Of a DNA stretch of 64,000 nt, positions 60,639-64,000 are shown in pieces. Both the position numbers and the translations under genes were made by a program. How positions within the stretch are numbered: position 1 is the first letter of the stretch; every line of letters starts with the position of its first letter. The DNA comes from Leifsonia sp052114085 (GTDB lineage: Bacteria; Actinomycetota; Actinomycetes; Actinomycetales; Microbacteriaceae): positions 3,410,001-3,474,000 of the forward strand of contig NZ_JBFREB010000001.1 in the NCBI RefSeq assembly GCF_052114085.1, read 5' to 3'. The notes beneath the pieces are model-generated. The model was not told where the DNA came from, ran no database searches, and saw nothing but the letters and a program-made list of their open reading frames with translations.

Positions 60639-60968
60639 CTAGGCCTTTCCCTGGCTGATGAAGCTGTGCTGGCCGGTGGCGACCACGAATCCGAACGGGG
60701 TTACCCGATAGCGCGGCTTCCTCGCCGGCGGGACGTCATCGACCCCGCCCGCTGCCCACGGATGACAGCGGAGGATGCGACGGACCCCGAGGAACGAGCC
60801 CACGAGAACCCCGTGCTGCTGGATGGCTTGAAGTGCGTAAGCGGAGCACGACGGGTAGTACCGGCACACGTCGCCGTACAACGGCGAGATCACCGCGCGA
60901 TACGCACGCAAGACCAGCACTGCGATGTTCCGCGGTGCGAGGAGCACTGCTGCGATCGCGGTGGTCAT
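60639..60968 (-). CDS. yidD: membrane protein insertion efficiency factor YidD
   Basis: A 109-residue YidD: the core is YRAVISPLYGDVCRYYPSCS followed by AYALQAIQQHGVLVG, then RCHPWAAGGVDDVP. It supports YidC-dependent membrane insertion. The ATG at 60968 overlaps the rnpA stop (ATGA). The extra C-terminal part (PRYRVTPFGFVVATGQHSFI) makes it longer than the usual 75-85 residues. Confidence 0.94.
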   Translation of the reverse strand: MTTAIAAVLLAPRNIAVLVLRAYRAVISPLYGDVCRYYPSCSAYALQAIQQHGVLVGSFLGVRRILRCHPWAAGGVDDVPPARKPRYRVTPFGFVVATGQHSFISQGKA

Positions 60969-61366
60969 GGACGGACGCTGCCCTTACTGGTTTCACTTCG
61001 GGTGGAGTGAAGACGGCTGGTGAACCGGGTCGATGCCCGGAAGAGTTCTTCGTGCAGGCTAGCCCACGGTGCTTGTACGGAGGCTGGCAATGCGCGCACC
61101 ACCACGTCGAGCCCGGCGGCCGGCGACTCGTCGCCCGCGAAATGGGAGAGCAGGTCGTACGATGCTGCCTTCAGCCGACGACGCACGAGGTTCCGTGTGA
61201 CGGCGTTGCCCACCGCCTTGCTCACGATGAAGCCGAATCTCACCACGTCGGTGTCAGGATTCGGGCGAATGTACGTCAGCGTGTTCGTTCCGGAGAAACG
61301 AGCACCTCGACGCACAGTCACCCGATAGTCCGCCCCCCGCGTGATGCGATTGACCTTCGCAAGCAC
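60965..61366 (-). CDS. rnpA: ribonuclease P protein component
   Basis: A 133-residue RnpA. The N-terminal VLAKVNRITRGADYRVTVRR leads to the conserved basic helix NAVTRNLVRRRLKAA (the RNR signature, about residue 62). It helps the RNA subunit cut tRNA 5' leaders. The start is taken as GTG at 61366, where the family begins; a frame open to 61444 overlaps rpmH. The C-terminal tail is Ser/Thr/Arg-rich. It follows rpmH in the standard order. Confidence 0.92.
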   Translation of the reverse strand: MLAKVNRITRGADYRVTVRRGARFSGTNTLTYIRPNPDTDVVRFGFIVSKAVGNAVTRNLVRRRLKAASYDLLSHFAGDESPAAGLDVVVRALPASVQAPWASLHEELFRASTRFTSRLHSTRSETSKGSVRP

Positions 61367-61391
61367 CGGCCGGCCGTCTGTCGGAGAAGGA

Positions 61392-61529
61392 TCAGGCGGA
61401 GAGCTTGGTGCGGCCCTTGGTGCGGCGCGCCGAAAGAATGGCACGACCGGCGCGGGTGCGCATGCGAAGGCGGAAGCCGTGGGTCTTCGCGCGCTTGCGG
61501 TTGTTCGGCTGGAACGTTCTCTTGCTCAT
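61392..61529 (-). CDS. rpmH: 50S ribosomal protein L34
   Basis: A 45-residue L34: MSKRTFQPNNRKRAKTHGFR, then LRMRTRAGRAILSARRTKGR and KLSA. It is the first gene of the rpmH-rnpA-yidD-yidC-jag-rsmG run. It is a small basic protein of the large subunit, encoded by every bacterial origin region of this type. The ATG is at 61529; the expected ribosome site (GGAGATAGAGAC) is just upstream. Confidence 0.97.
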   Translation of the reverse strand: MSKRTFQPNNRKRAKTHGFRLRMRTRAGRAILSARRTKGRTKLSA

Positions 61530-61973
61530 GTCTCTATCTCCGTGGGTTGCTTCACAGGCCTGCGCTGAATGGTGATCGTCAGCGTGAGAGCCAGGAAAGT
61601 TTCAGGGCAGCCGAAAACGGCTGCAAGTCAACTGATTAAAACTACGGCCTGGGGCGGATCAGGTCAAACCGGTCGAGCCAAATCCACTGATTATGCACGT
61701 GATTGGCAGGGAAAAGGCGTCCGACGCGCCGACGTATGCCGCGGAACGGATTTGATCGACTTCCTGTGCACAAGTTACCGTGAGGTCGAAAGTTATCCCC
61801 AGGTCATCCCAATTCTGGCCGGAGATGGCTACGGTATTTCTCACACAGCGGTGGATAACTCTGTGAATACCCACCGGCGGCATCCGAGCCGCCAACCCGA
61901 CGAGAGTCACCGGGGGTCGACTCGTCCTTCGTCGGGCTGACGGCATCCGCAACACAGACGAAGACGGGGAACG
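61530..61973. other. rpmH-dnaA intergenic region with DnaA-box-like sites
   Basis: About 440 bp without a gene, between the divergent rpmH and dnaA. It contains DnaA-box-like motifs, such as TTATCCCCA near 61794 and TGGATAACT near 61854, and a GCAGCC-GAAAAC-GGCTGC hairpin (61607-61624). It must carry the dnaA promoter and the rpmH promoter; the A/T-rich stretch near 61625-61650 may be the rpmH promoter. Confidence 0.6.
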
Positions 61974-63407
61974 ATGGCAGGCAGCGAAGAGCCCATAGCT
62001 GCGGCATGGCAGGACGTGCTCGGCAAGCTCGAGACGGACGACCGCATCACCCCGCAGCTGTACGGGTTCCTCAGCCTGGTCGAGCCCAAGGGCATCATGG
62101 CCGGCACCTTCTACCTCGAGGTTCCCAACGAATTCACCCGGGGAATGATCGAGCAGCGCAGCCGTCTTCCCCTGCTCAACGCCATCGGCGGACTCGACGA
62201 GACGCTGGCCGTCAACACCTTCGCGATCGTGGTCAACCCCGAGATCCAGCAGGAGACGATGGCGGGGCCGGGCGGCGATCCCGAGATCCCGTCCGCCTAC
62301 ATCGACCCGTCCGCGGCGCATACGGTCAACCCACCGACCGAGATCACCGCACCTCCCCGCGGTGGCGACACCCGGCTGAACTCGAAGTACAGCTTCGACA
62401 ACTTCGTCATCGGTCAGTCGAACCGCTTCGCTCATGCTGCGGCGGTCGCCGTAGCCGAGGCGCCCGCGAAGGCCTACAACCCGTTGTTCATCTACGGCGA
62501 CTCCGGTCTGGGCAAGACTCACCTCCTTCACGCGATCGGTCACTACGCGATGAGCCTGTATCCCGGGATCCGGGTGCGGTACGTCTCGTCGGAGGAGTTC
62601 ACCAACGACTTCATCAACTCGATCGCCAACAACCGTGGCTCGTCGTTCCAGGCGCGCTACCGCAACATCGACATCCTGCTGATCGACGACATCCAGTTCC
62701 TGCAGCGGGCGGTGGAGACGCAGGAGGCGTTCTTCCACACCTTCAACACGCTGCACGACCACAACAAGCAGGTGGTCATCACGTCCGACCTGCCTCCGAA
62801 GCACCTCACCGGATTCGAGGACCGCATGCGGTCGCGGTTCGAGTGGGGCCTGATCACCGATGTCCAGGTCCCCGACCTCGAGACTCGCATCGCGATCCTG
62901 CGTAAGAAGGCGCAGAGCGAGAAGATCCAGGTGCCGGACGACATCCTCGAGTTCATGGCTTCTAAGGTCTCAAGCAACATCCGCGAACTCGAAGGGACGC
63001 TGATTCGCGTCACGGCGTTCGCGAGCCTCAACCGCACTCCCGTCGATATGCCCCTCGTTCAAACGGTGCTCAAGGACTTGATCACGCTCGACGACGACAA
63101 CGTGATCGCACCGACGGACATCATCACGAACACGGCCGAGTACTTCAAGCTGACCGTCGACGACCTCTATGGCTCGAGCCGTTCGCAGGCTGTGGCGACC
63201 GCACGACAGATCGCCATGTATCTGTGCCGTGAGCTGACGAACCTCTCATTGCCGAAGATCGGACAGCTGTTCGGCGGCCGCGACCATACGACCGTCATGT
63301 ACGCGAACAAGAAGATCAGCGAGCTCATGAAGGAGCGGCGCTCGATCTACAACCAGGTCACCGAGTTGACCAGTCGGATCAAGCAGAACCACCGCTACGG
63401 CAAGTAG
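61974..63407 (+). CDS. dnaA: chromosomal replication initiator protein DnaA
   Basis: A 477-residue DnaA. Domain I is at the N-terminus (AWQDVLGKLETDDRITPQLY), then a short Pro-rich linker, the AAA+ domain with Walker A GDSGLGKTHLLHAIGHYA and Walker B LLIDDIQFLQ, and domain IV with the DnaA-box-binding motif FGGRDHTTVMYANKKI. It opens oriC and loads DnaB. The ATG at 61974 begins MAGSEEPIAAAWQD. The linker domain II is short (about 25 residues), much shorter than in Streptomyces. Confidence 0.98.
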   Translation: MAGSEEPIAAAWQDVLGKLETDDRITPQLYGFLSLVEPKGIMAGTFYLEVPNEFTRGMIEQRSRLPLLNAIGGLDETLAVNTFAIVVNPEIQQETMAGPGGDPEIPSAYIDPSAAHTVNPPTEITAPPRGGDTRLNSKYSFDNFVIGQSNRFAHAAAVAVAEAPAKAYNPLFIYGDSGLGKTHLLHAIGHYAMSLYPGIRVRYVSSEEFTNDFINSIANNRGSSFQARYRNIDILLIDDIQFLQRAVETQEAFFHTFNTLHDHNKQVVITSDLPPKHLTGFEDRMRSRFEWGLITDVQVPDLETRIAILRKKAQSEKIQVPDDILEFMASKVSSNIRELEGTLIRVTAFASLNRTPVDMPLVQTVLKDLITLDDDNVIAPTDIITNTAEYFKLTVDDLYGSSRSQAVATARQIAMYLCRELTNLSLPKIGQLFGGRDHTTVMYANKKISELMKERRSIYNQVTELTSRIKQNHRYGK

Positions 63408-63819
63408 CCAGCACTCCCGCTAGCGCAGAACTTATCCACATATCCATCCCCAGAGTGGGGACAGTGCGTTATTAACACTTGTGGATAACTTGTGGAGAGC
63501 CTCCGGAGAACTACACGTTTAATGGGGACGGCCGACCTGCACCTGTGAAAAGTGCACCGACGGTTCTCTGGACACGCATCCCTGTGAACAGGCGCATTCC
63601 TCAGGTCATCAACAAGTCACGGAGCTGTAGTTCCCTGTGTTCGTGCGGCTTCAACAGAGTTATCCACAGTTTCCACAGCGGTTAACAAGATTATTTCTTA
63701 ACTCTTCTTCAAGGGGGCAGACGACAACCTCCTGGGGTCGGACGCTCGCCGCATCCGCGTCACAGGCCAGGGGCTAGGATTTGTCACGTCCGTTATCCGT
63801 GAGCCGACAGAGGTGACTC
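63408..63819. other. oriC region between dnaA and dnaN
   Basis: About 410 bp. Clear DnaA boxes: TTATCCACA at 63432-63440, TGTGGATAA at 63480-63488 and TTATCCACA at 63660-63668. Weaker relatives occur near 63491, 63544, 63582 and 63671. An A/T-rich stretch (63681-63710, GTTAACAAGATTATTTCTTA within) is the likely unwinding element next to the strongest box. The position between dnaA and dnaN is the classical origin. The dnaN promoter also falls here. Confidence 0.85.
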
Positions 63820-64000
63820 GTGAAGTTCCAAGCCAACCGGGATGTGTTCAGCGAAGCCGTCTCGTTCGCGGTGAAGCTCCTCCCGCAGCGGACGACCCTG
63901 CCCATCCTGAGCGGTGTGCTCATCGAGACGACAGACAACGGACTTCAACTGTCGTCGTTCGACTACGAGGTGTCGGCACAGACCGAGATCTCCGCCGAGG
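63820..64000 (+). CDS. dnaN: DNA polymerase III beta subunit (sliding clamp), 3' end beyond window
   Basis: The first 60 codons are visible from GTG at 63820: VKFQANRDVFSEAVSFAVKL, then RTTLPILSGVLIETTDNGLQ. This is the start of the sliding clamp that holds DNA polymerase III on DNA. AGAGG stands 6 nt upstream. The gene is cut by the window edge, so its length cannot be judged. Confidence 0.95.
   Translation, partial: MKFQANRDVFSEAVSFAVKLLPQRTTLPILSGVLIETTDNGLQLSSFDYEVSAQTEISAE

Overview
The window is high-GC actinobacterial DNA, and its gene content and order point to the family Microbacteriaceae (Leifsonia-like). This is inferred from the protein sequences; no search was run. The right end is a chromosome replication origin: rpmH, rnpA, yidD, yidC, jag (khpB), rsmG, parA and parB lie to one side of dnaA, and dnaN runs off the edge of the window. 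Most of the rest is origin-proximal housekeeping. The left 11 kb is an accessory locus.

Region 1 (1-11.2 kb, all on the minus strand): a 2275-residue secreted Rhs/YD-repeat protein with two PA14-like domains, a Rhs core and a variable, glycine-rich, basic C-terminal tip. A short two-TM protein follows it and overlaps its stop codon; it is probably the cognate immunity protein and starts at a TTG. Further downstream lies an array of small immunity-like genes plus decayed copies: a fossil C-terminus, a truncated duplicate of the Rhs-tail/immunity-head junction, a 24-codon micro-ORF and a TPR gene cut by the window edge. This looks like a polymorphic toxin locus that has accumulated and decayed cassettes.

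Region 2 (11.4-19.0 kb): a late flagellar cluster. Minus strand: a small protein at the FliT position, fliS, fliD, fliC and a FliA-type sigma factor. Plus strand: flgN, flgK, flgL, fliW. Two good sigma-28 promoters are visible, before fliC and before flgN.

Region 3 (19.0-26.3 kb): a serine-hydrolase-like lipoprotein without recognisable catalytic residues, small membrane proteins, a PIF1-type helicase followed by an FHA protein, an unknown anchored protein, and a CopD-CtaG fusion for copper and cytochrome oxidase assembly.

Region 4 (26.4-31.0 kb): HU, then a zinc-starvation island: zinc-independent S14, L33 and L28 paralogues, a Zur-type regulator and znuBCA, with a Zur-box-like palindrome before znuA.

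Region 5 (31.0-41.0 kb): pdhABC-type 2-oxoacid dehydrogenase genes following a hisC-like aminotransferase, purB, several small membrane proteins and a hexapeptide-repeat protein.

Region 6 (41.0-54.0 kb): dnaB, rplI, rpsR, ssb, rpsF, cca, a large secreted protein of the DUF6049 type, murJ, trxB, trxA, a PLP aminotransferase and a D-Ala-D-Ala ligase.

Region 7 (54.0-64.0 kb): parB and parA, then about 1.7 kb of parS-rich DNA containing a 55-bp tandem array with a 220-bp higher-order period, one orphan gene, and the rsmG-to-rpmH genes, dnaA, the oriC region and the start of dnaN. No rRNA, tRNA, CRISPR array or insertion sequence was recognised.
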